64,000 nucleotides of DNA, taken from Rhabditoides inermis. Its lineage: Eukaryota; Nematoda; Chromadorea; Rhabditida; Rhabditidae. A program made the translations under genes and the position numbers. Positions 12,501 through 24,402 of this stretch are shown in pieces; position 1 is the first letter of the stretch; each line of letters opens with the position of its first letter. The stretch spans positions 83,501 through 147,500 of the forward strand of contig CAWZYM010000440.1 of NCBI GenBank assembly GCA_963966185.1, in the 5' to 3' direction. The notes beneath the pieces are model-generated. The model made no database searches, was not told the origin of the DNA, and saw only the letters and a list, made by a program, of their open reading frames with translations.

Positions 12501-12640
12501 CGCGCGCCTCCGCGGTCAAATTCTATCAGTAGCTGGTTGACAATGATTAGTTATCACGGATCTAATACTATAAAATATTTACTCTCGCCTATAATCATAG
12601 ATAGCCCTCCGCGCGCCTCTGCGGTCAAATCCTGTCAGTA
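9599..12640 (+). repeat. Satellite A main array (110 bp), with 660-bp higher-order structure
   Basis: About 27 monomers spaced exactly 110 bp (AGCTGGTTGAC starts at 9671, 9781, 9891 and so on). Monomer variants are distinguishable: CTGCTCCGAGCGCCTACGCGG recurs at 10621, 10951, 11281, 11721, 11831, 12051 and 12271, and the ACAGCCGGTCC variant at 10511 and 11171, 660 bp apart. Most monomers carry the perfect 12-bp palindrome CTATGATCATAG. No coding potential. Confidence 0.95.
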
Positions 12641-12732
12641 GCTGGTTGACAATTATTATTTATTTAAGATCCAAGTAGACTTTATAGTTATCACTGATCT
12701 AATAATATAAAATTCATGAAAGAAAGATAGAT

Positions 12733-12768
<36 letters not shown>

Positions 12769-12790
12769 GAAAAAAGAGAGATGAGAAAAG
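12641..12790 (+). repeat. Leader plus (GA)n tract
   Basis: Leader variant with ATTTAAGATCCAAGTAGAC, ATTCATGAAAGAAAGATAGA, then GA repeats at about 12735-12790. The same leader subtype reappears at 49.5 kb, preceding block copy 12. Confidence 0.85.
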
Positions 12791-13740
12791 GAGGTGGTAC
12801 TATTAAGTATTTCGCCTCGCCTCACTTCCCTGATTGAACATACAATGACGTGAGTGCATAATGTTTTATTGTATGTGCTCAGAAAATAAAATTTGCACAG
12901 TTTGTTGGAGTGTGGTGAGCTGTTTCGTAGTGCGTGGTGATGTTCTCGCTCATTTGCACAATTGACTGTCTTTTTCTCTGACATCAGACAGACTGGCAGC
13001 TGGCGCACTCTCACCTCGCCACACTCTCTCGTCGCGGGGCAATAAAGTGGCGTCGATTAGAGGAATTTAATTGATAGCGGGCGTCAGAGGTCATAAAAAG
13101 ATGCAAATTTTGGTAGAAGTGTAGTGATCACCTATTTGCATGTTGTAGTAAAGGGAGACCTTACACGGTTGCCTAGTTTTCTTGAACAGCCCGCGACAAC
13201 TGTTTGGTGTCGCCTCGCCTCGACTAAATCACTTCGTGAAAGGAAACCAGGAGGAGTTACAAAAAGATTACGGGCAGATTTGTAGGTGAGGGAGTGTAGA
13301 GGAGTGACGTCGAAACCGTTTTTCGATAGCTGAAGTCTGCGATCCGCAGTGCTCGTTCTTGTAAGGTATACTCGCCGCAGCCGATTCGTCAGTGACCCGT
13401 CTCCTCGCCTCACACACTATTTCGCCGCTTTTGTGTCTGACTCTCTCTGATTACGCGCTGTTTCGTCGGACGTTCTGGAGCTTATAGCTCCGCGGATATG
13501 AGAGATAAAGATCTGAAAATTGGAATCCTGCATCTCGGGACCGAGACCATCGGATCGATGTCACGTTTGGCTAGATAGGAGTAGTGGGTGGCGCGGTAGA
13601 GCGATGGACGTACAGACACCATAGAGCATTTTGCACTTACACCAGACTAGCGCGCTTCGCGCGCTAGATGTAATAAGGATAAACAGATAGAGGATGAAAT
13701 TATCTATCGATCGATGTATTGATTGATATGATATGTAGTC
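12791..13740 (+). repeat. ~1-kb conserved block, copy 4
   Basis: Full block with hairpin at 13647-13667. After the hairpin it departs from the others (TGTAATAAGGATAAACAGAT, GATATGATATGTAGTCTAG), so its 3' flank is the most diverged of the set while the hairpin itself is unchanged. Confidence 0.85.
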
Positions 13741-14970
13741 TAGAAGCTAAGATAGAAAGAAAGAAGTTCTTGCTGCGCGATCACTCTACAAGACTCCTCC
13801 AGTAGATGATTATTAATCATGTTATGTTACAGTGTTATAAAAATATGTCAATAATGATTTGCACGCTTCTTTGATACATAGGAGCTTTGGCAAGCTATCG
13901 CGCGTGTACGCTGTCAAAGTCTATAAAAACAGGTTGATAATTATTATATTTCTTTGATAACTGAACTACACTTTTCCAAGTTCATAGAAGACGCTCCGGC
14001 ACGCTGCTGCGCGCATTCGCTGTCAAATTCTAAAAGTCTACAGTCGATAAGTAATGATTTTATTTATATATCACTGTTCTTCTCGCTGTCAAAACAGATT
14101 CTGTCAAATTCTAACGGTAAACTGTTGATAAGTCCAGATTTTTTTATCACTGGTCTACTCTCTCTTTTGCTAATAAAAAGCGCTCCGTCACGCTGCCGCG
14201 AGCCTCCGCTAACAAAGATTATCAGTACATAGTTCGGTGGCATTAAATATTTTCAAATTTTCATATTACTGATCTACATTTTCTCGGTCTCACCGTCTCT
14301 CTGGTTCCTCTCTCACTCTTCCCTGCATTCATACAAACCGCTCCGGCACGCTGCCGCGCACTTCCGCGTAAAAGTCTATAATTAGATCCATAATAAAAAA
14401 ATTTCCATATTATTTCACGATTTATCCATATTTCTGATCTTTCACTCTTTCTCATGCGCATAGAAGGCGCTCCGGCACGCTGCCGCGCACCTCCGCGTAA
14501 AAGTCTACAATTAGATCCACAATAAAAATTTTTCCATATTATTTCACGATTTATCCATCTTTCTGATCTTTCACTCTTTCTCATGCGCATAGAAGGCGCT
14601 CCGGCACGCTGCCGCGCGCCTCCGCGTAAAAGTCTATAATTAGATCAATAATAATATTTTTTCTTTATTATTTCACAATTTATCCATCTTTCTGATCTTT
14701 CACTCTTTCTCATGCGCATAGAAGGTGCTCCGGCACGCTGCCGCGCACCTCCGCCGCGTAAAAGTCTATCAGTAGATCAATAATAATATTTTTCATTAGT
14801 AATCTACGATTTACTGATTTTTCACTCTTTTTTATGCGCATAGAAGGCGGCACGCAGCCGCGCTATCAAAATCTATTAAAATTTTTGATAATTGCTATAT
14901 TGTAATATTTATCTTTTCACTTTTCTACATTTTGCTATGCCCAATATAGAGGGAGGAGGAGACAAAGTGG
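13741..14970 (+). repeat. Diverged linker and satellite C array
   Basis: After a unique AT-rich stretch (13741-13900) come about eight diverged monomers of roughly 125-130 bp. They carry CTCCGGCACGCTGCCGCGC, CGTAAAAGTCTATAATTAGATC, TTATTTCACGATTTATCCAT and TTTCTCATGCGCATAGAAGG. The GC-rich core and the TCTGATCTTTCACTCTTTCT segment are shared with satellite B, so C is an older or separately evolving relative. It is seen only here. The 109-codon - strand frame at 14261-14590 repeats with the monomers and is not a gene. Confidence 0.85.
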
Positions 14971-16200
14971 TGAAGGAATCCGGCACGCTCCGGCGGTCAA
15001 ATTCTATCAGTAGTTGACAATGATTAGTTATCACGGATCTAATATTATAAAATCTCTACTCTCGCCTTTGATCACAGACAGCCGCTCCGCGCACCTCAGC
15101 GGTAAAATTCTATCAGTAGCTGGTTGACAATTATTATTTATCACGGATCTAATATTATAAAATCTCTACTCTCGCCTTTGATCACAGACAGCCGCTCCGC
15201 GCGCCTCCGCGGTCAAATCCTATCAGTAGCTGGTTGACAATGATTAGTTATCACGGATCTAATATTATAAAATCTCTACTCTCGCCTTTGATCACAGACA
15301 GCCGCTCCGCGCACCTCAGCGGTAAAATTCTATCAGTAGCTGGTTGACAATTATTATTTATCACGGATCTAATATTATAAAATCTCTACTCTCGCCTTTG
15401 ATCACAGACAGCCGCTCCGCGCGCCTCCGCGATCAAATCCTATCAGTAGCTGGTTGACAATGATTAGTTATCACGGATCTAATATTATAAAATCTCTACT
15501 CTCGCCTTTGATCACAGACAGCCGCTCCGCGCACCTCAGCGGTAAAATTCTATCAGTAGCTGGTTGACAATTATTATTTATCACGGATCTAATATTATAA
15601 AATCTCTACTCTCGCCTTTGATCACAGACAGCCGCTCCGCGCGCCTCCGCGGTCAAATCCTATCAGTAGCTGGTTGACAATGATTAGTTATCACGGATCT
15701 AATATTATAAAATCTCTACTCTCGCCTTTGATCACAGACAGCCGCTCCGCGCACCTCAGCGGTAAAATTCTATCAGTAGCTGGTTGACAATTATTATTTA
15801 TCACGGATCTAATATTATAAAGTCTCTACTCTCGCCTTTGATCACAGACAGCCGCTCCGCGCGCCTCCGCGGTCAAATCCTATCAGTAGCTGGTTGACAA
15901 TGATTAGTTATCACGAATCTAACATTATAAAATCTCTACTCTCGCCTTTGATCACAGACAGCCGCTCCGCGCGCCTCCGCGGTCAAATCCTATCAGTAGC
16001 TGGTTGACAATTATTAGTTTTCACGGATCTAATATTATAAAATATCTACTCTCGACTATGATCATAGACAGCCGCTCCGCGCGCCTCCGCGGTCAAATCC
16101 TATCAGTAGCTGGTTGAAAATGGTTAGTTATCACGGATCTAATATTATAAAATATCTACTCTCGCCTACGATCATAGACATCCGCTCCGCGCGCCTCCGC
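14971..16200 (+). repeat. Satellite A array with 220-bp dimeric higher-order repeat
   Basis: About eleven 110-bp monomers. From 15080 to about 15830 two variants alternate strictly: one has GCACCTCAGCGGTAAAATTC with AATTATTATTTATC, the other has GCGCCTCCGCGGTCAAATCC with AATGATTAGTTATC. This gives a 220-bp repeat. Monomers here carry CTTTGATCACAG rather than the palindrome CTATGATCATAG of the 9.6-12.6 kb array. Confidence 0.94.
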
Positions 16201-18110
16201 GCAGTAATAATAAGAATAAATTGATCCCTGCTACTTATATGCATTTTCTTCGACTCTCTGATCGTTCACATTCTCGTATGCACATAGAAAGCGCTCCGGC
16301 ACGCTCCGCGCGCCTTCGCGGTCAAAGTATATCAGTATATCAGTAATAATAAGAATATATTGATCACTGCTACTGATATGACTTTTCTCCGACTCTCTGA
16401 TCGTTCACTTTCTCGTATGCACATAGAAAGCGCTCCGGCACGCTTCGCGCGCCTCCGCGGTCAAAGTATATCAGTAGATCAGTAATAATAAGAATATATT
16501 GAACAATGATACTGATATGACTTTTCTCCGACTCTCTGATCCTTCATTTTCTCGTATGCACATAGAAAGCGCTCCGGCACGCTCCGCGCGCCTCCGCGGT
16601 CAAAGTATATCAGTAGATCAGTAATAATAAGAATATATTGAACACTGATACTGATATGACTTTTTTCTGACTCTCTGATCGTTCATTTTCTCGTATGCAC
16701 ATAGAAAGCGCTCCGGCACGCTTCGCGCGCCTCCGCGGTCAAAGTATATCAGTAGATCAGTAATAATAAGAATATATTGAACACTGATACTGATATGACT
16801 TTTCTCCGACTTTCTGATCCTTCATTTTCTCGTATGCACATAGAAAGCGCTCCGGCACGCTCCGCGCGCCTCCGCGGTCAAAGTATATCAGTAGATCAGT
16901 AATAATAAGAATATATTGAACACTGATACTGATATGACTTTTCTCCGACTCTCTGATCGTTCATTTTCTCGTATGCACATAGAAAGCGCTCCGGCACGCT
17001 TCGCGCGCCTCCGCGGTCAAAGTATATCAGTAGATCAGTAAAATAAGAATATATTGATCACTACTACTGATATGCATTTTATCCGACTCTCTGATCTTTC
17101 ACTCTCGTATGCACATAGAAGGCACTCCGGCACGCTTCGCGCGCCTCCGCGGTCAAAGCCGATCAGTAGATCAGTAATTATAAAAAAAACATTGATCACT
17201 GCTACTGATATGCATTTTATCCGACTCTCTGATCGTTCATTTTCTCGTATGCACATAGAAGGCGCTCCGGCACGCTTCGCGCGCCTCCGCGGTCAAAGCC
17301 GATCAGTAGATCAGTAATTATAATAAAACATTGATCACTGATACTGATATGCATTTTCTCCGACTCTCTGATTTTTTACTCTTTCGTATGCACATAAAAG
17401 GTGATACTGATATGCATTTTCTCCGACTTTCTGATCTTTTACTTTTTCGTTTGCACATAGAGGGCGCTCCGGCACGCTTCGCGCGCCCCCGCGGTCAAAG
17501 CCGATCAGTAGATCAGTAATATTAAGAATATATTGATCACTGCTACTGATATGCATTTTCTCCGAATCTCTGATCTTTCACTTTCTCGTATGCACATAGA
17601 AGGCGCTCCGGCACGCTTCGCGCGCCTCCGCGGTCAAAGCCGATCAGTAGATCAGTAATTATAATAAAACATTGATCACTGATACTGATATGCATTTTCT
17701 CCGACTCTCTGATTTTTTACTCTTTCGTATGCACATAAAAGGTGATACTGATATGCATTTTCTCCGACTCTCTGATCTTTCACTTTCTCGTATGCACATA
17801 GAAAGCGCTCCGGCACGCTCCGCGCGCCTCCGCGGTCAAAGTCGATCAGTAGATCAGTAATAATAAGAATATATTGATCACTGCTACTGATATGCATTTT
17901 CTCCGACTCTCTGATCGTTCACTTTTTTATATGCACATAGAAAGCGCTCCGGCACGCTCCGCGCGCCTCCGCGGTCAAAGTCGATCAGTAGATCAGTAAT
18001 AATAAGAATATATTGATCACTGCTACTGATATGCATTTTCTCCGACTCTCTGATTGTTCACTTTCTCGTATGCACATAGAAAGCGCTCCGGCACGCTCCG
18101 CGGTAAAAGC
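16201..18110 (+). repeat. Satellite B array with internal deletion monomers (341-bp repeat)
   Basis: About thirteen monomers. Six adjacent ones (16.3-17.0 kb) share the unusual ATATTGAACACTGATACTGA and ATATGACTTTT. At about 17390-17405 and again 341 bp later (about 17740) a monomer is shortened so that GCACATAAAAGGTGATACTG joins two monomers out of register. The paired occurrence shows the deletion was copied as part of a larger unit. Confidence 0.9.
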
Positions 18111-18475
18111 CTATCAGTAGCTGGTTGACAATTTTTATTTATTATAGATCCAAGTATAATTATTAGTTATCACTGGTCTAATATAAGCGAGAGAGAAAGA
18201 GAGAGAGAGAGAGAGTTAGAGAGAGAGATGAGCAGCTGGTTGACAATTATTATTGATTTTAGTTCCAAGTAGACTTCATATTTCTCACTAATCTAAAATC
18301 ATATTATATAAGAGAGAGATAGAGGAAGAGAGGAAGAGAGATGACTGATCTTTATTTATTTCCTTATTTTTTTCAATTTTCAGTAATTTTAAATAATTAG
18401 AAAGTGTCACAGTCTATCTGGTTGATAGTATCTGCTTGAATGCTTTTCTACAGATGTTATATTTACTATGCTCAT
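18111..18475 (+). repeat. Super-unit remnant lacking the 1-kb block
   Basis: Two leaders, each followed by a short GA tract (about 18188-18232 and 18308-18342). The second GA tract joins directly to the post-block linker at GAGAGATGACTGATC. Normally GAGATGAG begins the approach to the block and GTAGATGACTGATC follows it, so the whole block appears to have been lost between two AGATGA hexamers. Confidence 0.75.
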
Positions 18476-18779
18476 AGAAGACGCTCCGGCACGCTCCGCG
18501 GTCATAGCTTATCAGTATTTCAGTGATAAAAATAATAATAAAATGATCACTGATACTGTTATGCATTTTCTCCTACTCTCTCATATTTTACTTTCTCGTA
18601 TAAACATAGAGGGCGCTCCGGCACGCTTCGCACGCCTCCGCGGTCAAAGCCGATCATTAGATCAGTAATAATTGATCACTGATACTGATATGCATTCTCT
18701 CCTACTCTCTGATCTTTCACTCTCTCGTATGCACATAGAGGGCGCTCCGGCACACTCCGCGGTAAAATATTATAAAATA

Positions 18780-18812
<33 letters not shown>

Positions 18813-18845
18813 CGAAAAAAGAGGGATGAGAAAAGGAGAGGGATG
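18476..18845 (+). repeat. Satellite B, two monomers, then leader and (GA)n
   Basis: Two to three monomers with standard core, a shortened leader (AAAATATTATAAAATATAAA) and a GA tract at 18782-18845 leading to block copy 5. Confidence 0.85.
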
Positions 18846-19848
18846 AGAAAAGGAGGTTACATAGTATTCCGCCTCGCCTCACTTCCCTGATTGAATATAG
18901 AATGTCGTTAGTGCATACAGTTTTATTTGTATTGTATTTGCTCAGGATATAGAATTTGCACCGTTTGTTGGAAGTGTGGTGAGCTGTTTCGTAGTGCATG
19001 GTAATGTTCTCGCTCATTTGCACAGTTTACTGTCTCTTTCTCTGGCATCAGACAGACTGGCAGCTGGCGCACTCTCACCTCGCCACACTCTCTCGTCGCG
19101 GGGCAATAAAGTGGCGTCGATTAGAGGAATTTAATTGATAGCGAGCGTCAGAGGTCACAAAAAGATGCAAATTTTGGTAGAAGTGTAGTGGCCACCTATT
19201 TGCATGTTGTAGTAAAAGGAGACCTTACACGGTTGCCTAGTTTTCTTGAACAGCCCGCGACAACTGTTTGGTGTCGCCTCGCCTCGACTAATTCACTTCG
19301 TGAAAGGAAACCAGGAGGAGTTATAAAAAGATTACGGGCAGATTTGTAGGTGAGGGAGTGTAGAGGAGTGACGTGAAAACCGTTTTTCGATAGCTGAAGT
19401 CTGCGATTCGCAGTACTCGTTCTTGTAAGGTCTACTCGCCGCACCCGATTCGTCAGTGACCCGTCTCTTCATCTGACACACTATCTCGCTGCTTTTCTGT
19501 CTGACTCTCTCGGATTACGCGCTATTTCGTCGGACCTTCTTGAGCTTATAGCTCCGCGGATATGAGAGATAAAGATCTGAAAATTGGAATCCTGCATCTC
19601 GGGACCGAGACCATCGGATCGATGTCACGTTTGGCTAGATAGGAGTAGTGGGTGGCGCGGTAGAGCGATGGACGTACGGAAACCATAGGGCATTTTGCAC
19701 TTACAGGCAACTAGCGCGCTTCGCGCGCTAGAAATATAGGTTTAAAATAGAGGAGAAAATTATCTATCGATTGATATATAGATTGACTTGATATGTGCTC
19801 AGGAAGTGCTATTAGGAGCTGTGCTAGAAGTGCTGTTGTCAGTCTTCC
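18846..19848 (+). repeat. ~1-kb conserved block, copy 5
   Basis: Full block with hairpin at 19711-19731. The bases just before the hairpin are ACAGGCAA rather than ACACCCGA, a variant shared only with the copy at 62.6 kb. The 5' part reads GAATGTCGTTAGTGCATACAG, a subtype shared with the copy interrupted at 45.6 kb and the stub at 49.0 kb. Confidence 0.85.
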
Positions 19849-21000
19849 AGTACATGACTGATCTTTATTTATTTCCTTCAAGTTCTATCATTAGCTGGTT
19901 GACGATGATTAGTTATCACGGATCTAATATTATAAAATATCTACTCTCGCCTACGATCATAGACAGCCGCTCCGCGCGCCTCCGCGGTCAAATTCTATCA
20001 GTAGCTGGTTTACAATTATTAGTTATCACGGATCTAATATTATAAAAAATCTACTCTCGCCTACGATCATAGACAGCCGCTCCGCGCGCCTTCGCGGTCA
20101 AATTCTATCAGTAGCTGGTTGACAATGATTAGATATCACGGATCTAATATTATAAAATATCTACTCTCGCCTTTGATCACAGACAGCCGCTCCGCGCGCC
20201 TCAGCGGTCAAATTCTTTCAGTAGCTGGTTGACAATGATTAGTTATCACGGATCTAATATTATAAAATCTCTACTCTCGCCTTTGATCACAAACAGCCGC
20301 TCCGCGCGCCTCCGCGGTCAAAATCTATCAGTAGCTGGTTGACGATGATTAGTTATCACGGATCTAATATTATAAAATATCTACTCTCGCCTACGATCAT
20401 AGACAGCCGCTCCGCGCGCCTCCGCGGTCAAATTCTATCAGTAGCTGGTTTACAATGATTAGTTATCACGGATCTAATATTATAAAATATCTACTCTCGC
20501 CTACGATCATAGACAGCCGCTCCGCGCGCCTTCGCGGTCAAATTCTATCAGTAGCTGGTTGACAATGATTAGTTATCACTGATCTAATATTATAAAATAT
20601 CTACTCTCGCCTACGATCATAGACAGCCGCTCCGCGCGCCTCCGCGGTCAAAATCTATCAGTAGCTGGTTGACAATGATTAGTTATCACGGATCTAATAT
20701 TATAAAATCTCTACTCGCGCCTTTGATCACAAACAGCTGCTCCGCGCGCCTCCGCGGTCAAAATCTATCAGTAGCTGGTTGACAATGATTAGTTATCACG
20801 GATCTAATATTATAAAATATCTACTCTCGCCTACGATCACAGACAGCCGCTCCGCGCGTCTCTGCGGTCAAACTCTATCAGTAGCTGGTTGACAATGATT
20901 AGTTATCACGGATCTAATATTATAAAATCTCTACTCTCGCCTTTGATCACAGACAGCCGCTCCGCGCGCCTCAGCGGTTAAATTTTATCAGTAGATCAGT
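19849..21000 (+). repeat. Satellite A array
   Basis: A very short linker, then about ten 110-bp monomers mixing CTACGATCATAG and CTTTGATCACAG versions. The last monomer switches to satellite B within the shared TATCAGTAG tract (near 20990), showing that this shared segment is where A and B arrays join. Confidence 0.93.
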
Positions 21001-21535
21001 AATAATAAGAATAAACTGATCACTGCTACTGATATGCATTTTCTCCGACTCTCTGATCGTTCACATTCTCGTATGCACATAGAAAGCGCTCCGGCACGCT
21101 CCGCGCGCCTCCGCGGTTAAAGCCGATCAGTAGATCAGTAATTATAATAATATATTGAACACTGATACTGATATGCATTCTTTCCTACTCTCTGATCTTT
21201 CACTCTCTCGTATGCACATATAGGGCGCTCCGGCACACTCCGCGGTAAAGCCTATCAGAAGCTGGTTGACAATTTTCATTTATTAGAGATACAAATATAA
21301 TTTATAGTTATCACTGGTCTTTTATTATAAAATCAAGAGAGAGAGAGAGAGAGAGAAATAGAGAGAGAGAGAAAGACAAAAGAGAGAGAGAGAGAGAGAA
21401 AGACGAAAGAGAGAGAGAGATAAAGAGAGAGAGATAGAGAGAGAGGAAGAGAGGGAGAGAGGAAGAGAAAGAGAGAAAGAGAGAGATAGAGAGAGACGAA
21501 AAAAGAGAGATGAGAAAAGGAATTGGATGAAAAAA
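21001..21535 (+). repeat. Satellite B (two monomers), leader and (GA)n tract
   Basis: Two B monomers, a leader (AGCTGGTTGACAATTTTCAT, TTATAGTTATCACTGGTC), and a GA tract from 21335 to about 21530 with regular GACGAAA and GATAGA interruptions. Confidence 0.88.
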
Positions 21536-22546
21536 GGAGGTTACGTAGTATTTCGCCTCGCCTCACTTCCCTGATTGAATATAGAATGACGTGAGTGCAT
21601 ATAGTAATGTTTTATTGTATGTGCTCAGAAAATAAAGTTTGCACAGTTTGTTGGAGTGTGGTGAGCTGTTTCGTAGTGCATGGTGATGTTCTCGCTCATT
21701 TGCACAATTGACTGTCTTTTTCTCTGACATCAGACAGACTGGCAGCTGGCGCACTCTCACCTCGCCACACTCTCTCGTCGCGGGGCAATAAAGTGGCGTC
21801 GATTAGAGGAATTTAATTGATAGCGGGCGTAAGAGGTCACAAAAAGATGCAAATTTTGGTAGAAGTGTAGTGGCCACCTATTTGCATGTTGTAGTAAAGG
21901 GAGATCTGACACGGTTTCCTAGTTTTCTTGAACAGCCCGCGACAACTGTTTGGTGTCGCCTCGCCTCGATTAAATCACTTCGTGAAAAGAAACCAGGAGG
22001 AGTTTTAAAAAGATTACGGGCCAATTTGTAGGTGAGGGAGTGTAGAGGAGTGACGTCGAAACCGTTTTTCGATAGCTGAAGTCTGCGATTCGCAGTACTC
22101 GTTCTTGTAAGGCCTACTCGATGCAACCGTTCAACGACCTAACCGTCTCTTCATCTGACACACTATTTCGCTCTTTTTTCTGTCTGACTCTCTCTGATTA
22201 CGCGCTATTTCGTCGAATTTTCTTTAAGGCTTTTAGCTCCGCGGATATGAGAGATAAAGGGCTGAAAATTGGAATCCTGCATCTCGGGACCGAGACCATC
22301 GGATCGATGTCACGTTTGGCTAGATAGGAGTAGTGGGTGGCGCGGTAGAGCGATGGACGGACGGACAAAAAGTGCGGAAACCATAGGGCATTTTACACTT
22401 ACACCCGACTAGCGCGCTTCGCGCGCTAGAAATATAGGTATAAAATAGAGGAGAAAATTATCTATCGATTGATATATAGATTGACTTGATATGTGCTCTG
22501 GAAGTGCTATTAAGAGCTGTGCTAGAAGTGCTGTAGTCAGAGCCTT
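21536..22546 (+). repeat. ~1-kb conserved block, copy 6
   Basis: Full block with hairpin at 22409-22429. It has the CAACCGTTCAACGACC variant (near 22124) and a small GGACGGACGGAC expansion before the hairpin (22356-22367). Confidence 0.85.
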
Positions 22547-22768
22547 CCAAAAATGAGTGATCTTTATTGTATTTCCTTACTTTTGAATTACAGTATTAAC
22601 AAATGTTTGAACAGTGTCAATGTCTAACAGTAGCTGGTTGATAATTTTTGATTCTCGACTGATATTATCTTACCTATGCTCATAGAAGGCGCTCCGAGAT
22701 GCAGCCGAAGACTATCGGTATATGAGTGATAACTATGTCATAACTAAACTACACTTTCCGTTTCTCCG

Positions 22769-22813
<45 letters not shown>

Positions 22814-22822
22814 GTCTCTCTC

Positions 22823-22873
<51 letters not shown>
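22547..22873 (+). repeat. Linker with (CT)n tract
   Basis: Same linker version as after block copies 1 and 3; CT tract at about 22770-22872 with GTCTCTCTGTCTC interruptions. No gene. Confidence 0.85.
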
Positions 22874-22875
<2 letters not shown>

Positions 22876-23542
22876 TCTAGAAGGCGCTCCGGCACGCTAC
22901 CGCGTGCCTCCGCGGTCAAAGCCTATCAGTAGATCAAAAATAATAATATATTGATCACTGATACTGTTTTGCATTTTCTCCGACTCTCTGATATTTCACT
23001 CTCTCGTATGCACATAGGAGGCGCTCCGGCACGCTCCGCGCGCCTCCGCGTTAAAACTCTATCAGTAGATCAGTAATTATAATAATACATTGATCACTGA
23101 TACAGAAATGCATTTTCTTATACTCTCTGATCTTTCACTTTCTCGTCATAAAATCTCTACTCTCGCCTACGATCATAGATAGCCGCTCCGCGCGCCTCCG
23201 CGGTCAAAATCTATCAGTAGCTGGTTGACAATGATCAGTTATCACGGATCTAATATTATAAAATCTCTACTCTCGCCTTTGATCACAGACAGCCGCTCCG
23301 CGCGCCTCAGCGGTCAAATTCTATCAGTAGCTGGTTGACAATGATTAGTTATCACGGATCTAATATTATAAAATCTCTACTCTCGCCTTTGATCACACAC
23401 AGCCGCTCCGCGCGCCTCAGCGGTCAATTTCTATCAGTAGCTGGTTGACAATGATTAGTTATCACGAATCTAATATTATAAAATCTCTATTGACAATGAT
23501 TAGTTAACACGGATCTAATATTATAAAATCTCTACTCTCGCC
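22874..23542 (+). repeat. Satellite B then satellite A, left flank of the RTE insertion
   Basis: Two B monomers, the same B-to-A jump as at 9.6 kb, then about four A monomers. One A monomer is shortened at about 23490 (CTCTATTGACAATG joins two units out of phase). The array is cut at CTCTCGCCTT(T), which is repeated at the far side of the insertion. Confidence 0.9.
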
Positions 23543-23636
23543 TTTTCGTGGACTTTGCCAAGGCCTACGACTCCATCGAGCACAACGACACGTGGCTTGC
23601 GCTGAAGAGATGTGGAGTGCACCCCGCCTACATTCG
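23543..23636 (+). pseudogene. RTE reverse transcriptase fragment (94 bp)
   Basis: This stretch is identical, as far as I can read, to 29379-29472 inside the downstream RTE ORF. It covers the catalytic motif FVDFAKAYDS and the following residues to HPAYIR. It ends abruptly at CATTCG, after which unrelated sequence starts, so it is a fragment and not functional. It forms a 94-bp direct repeat with the main ORF, bracketing about 5.7 kb of other DNA. Confidence 0.9.
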
Positions 23637-23822
23637 TTTGACTCATACAACTCATTTTACAACCGATAACCTCATTTATTCTCACTTGTGGAAATGCGCA
23701 GTGAGGGGTTCGTCTCCCAGTCGTCGTCCATATTCTCGCCACCGCTTTCATTTTCCGAGCATTTTACTTTTAAATGTTTAGAAGTCGTGTCGTTTACTTG
23801 TCGGTCGTCCAGCGTGAGGGCA

Positions 23823-24124
23823 GCGCGACGCGTGGGTGGCGCACCTCCAGCAACACGTACAAGGACAAGCTCCAGGTACGCAATGTGTTGATTTGCCGTT
23901 TTGTTAATTTGATGTTCGATCAGTGTTCGTCAATGCTAGGATAGTATGGCGTGCATGCATATTATATTATATTGATGTTTATTAGTTGTACTATATGTAC
24001 TAGTTTAATTGAAGCAAAACTCGCTGCAGCGCGTTCCATGCACATTTTGTTGTGACACTTACTGTTTGCAGGACGAAGTCGGCCGCGGCGCGACCTGGCT
24101 ATGTGGGACGATGAGCCCGACTAA
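23823..24124 (+). pseudogene. Two-exon 3' gene fragment, unidentified
   Basis: An open stretch ending at 23875 is followed by a GTACGC donor, a 196-nt gap, a TTTGCAG acceptor, and a second open stretch (24072-24124) ending in TAA. Joined, the frame reads WVAHLQQHVQGQAP then RSRPRRDLAMWDDEPD and stop, with the acidic tail expected of a real C terminus. A TGA lies in this frame just upstream (23814-23816), so only the 3' end survives or the upstream exon lies elsewhere. A second frame through exon 1 (ending NTYKDKLQ) is also open. I do not recognise the protein. Confidence 0.35.
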
Positions 24125-24402
24125 GTTGCGTCAATTTGTACAAGAACCTCGTCTCAAGCACAACCTCATTTTAATCTCTCATTTCAATAGAGTAGATACT
24201 TTCGAACCTGTTGTTGCATTGTTCGTTGATTTGAATGAAATTATGCTTCGATTATTTTAGTTTTATCTTACATTTATCTTACAGTTTTATCTTACATCAA
24301 CATCAAACACATGGACAAATTTCATTAACTATGAGTATAATCACTGGATTGGGGTCAAATAACAAAACAACAGTGATATACAAAAACGAAAATTAAACTA
24401 GG

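Noticed and set aside
9599..12640. CRISPR-like direct repeats
   Set aside because: The repeats are contiguous 110-bp monomers without unique spacers, in a eukaryotic context.
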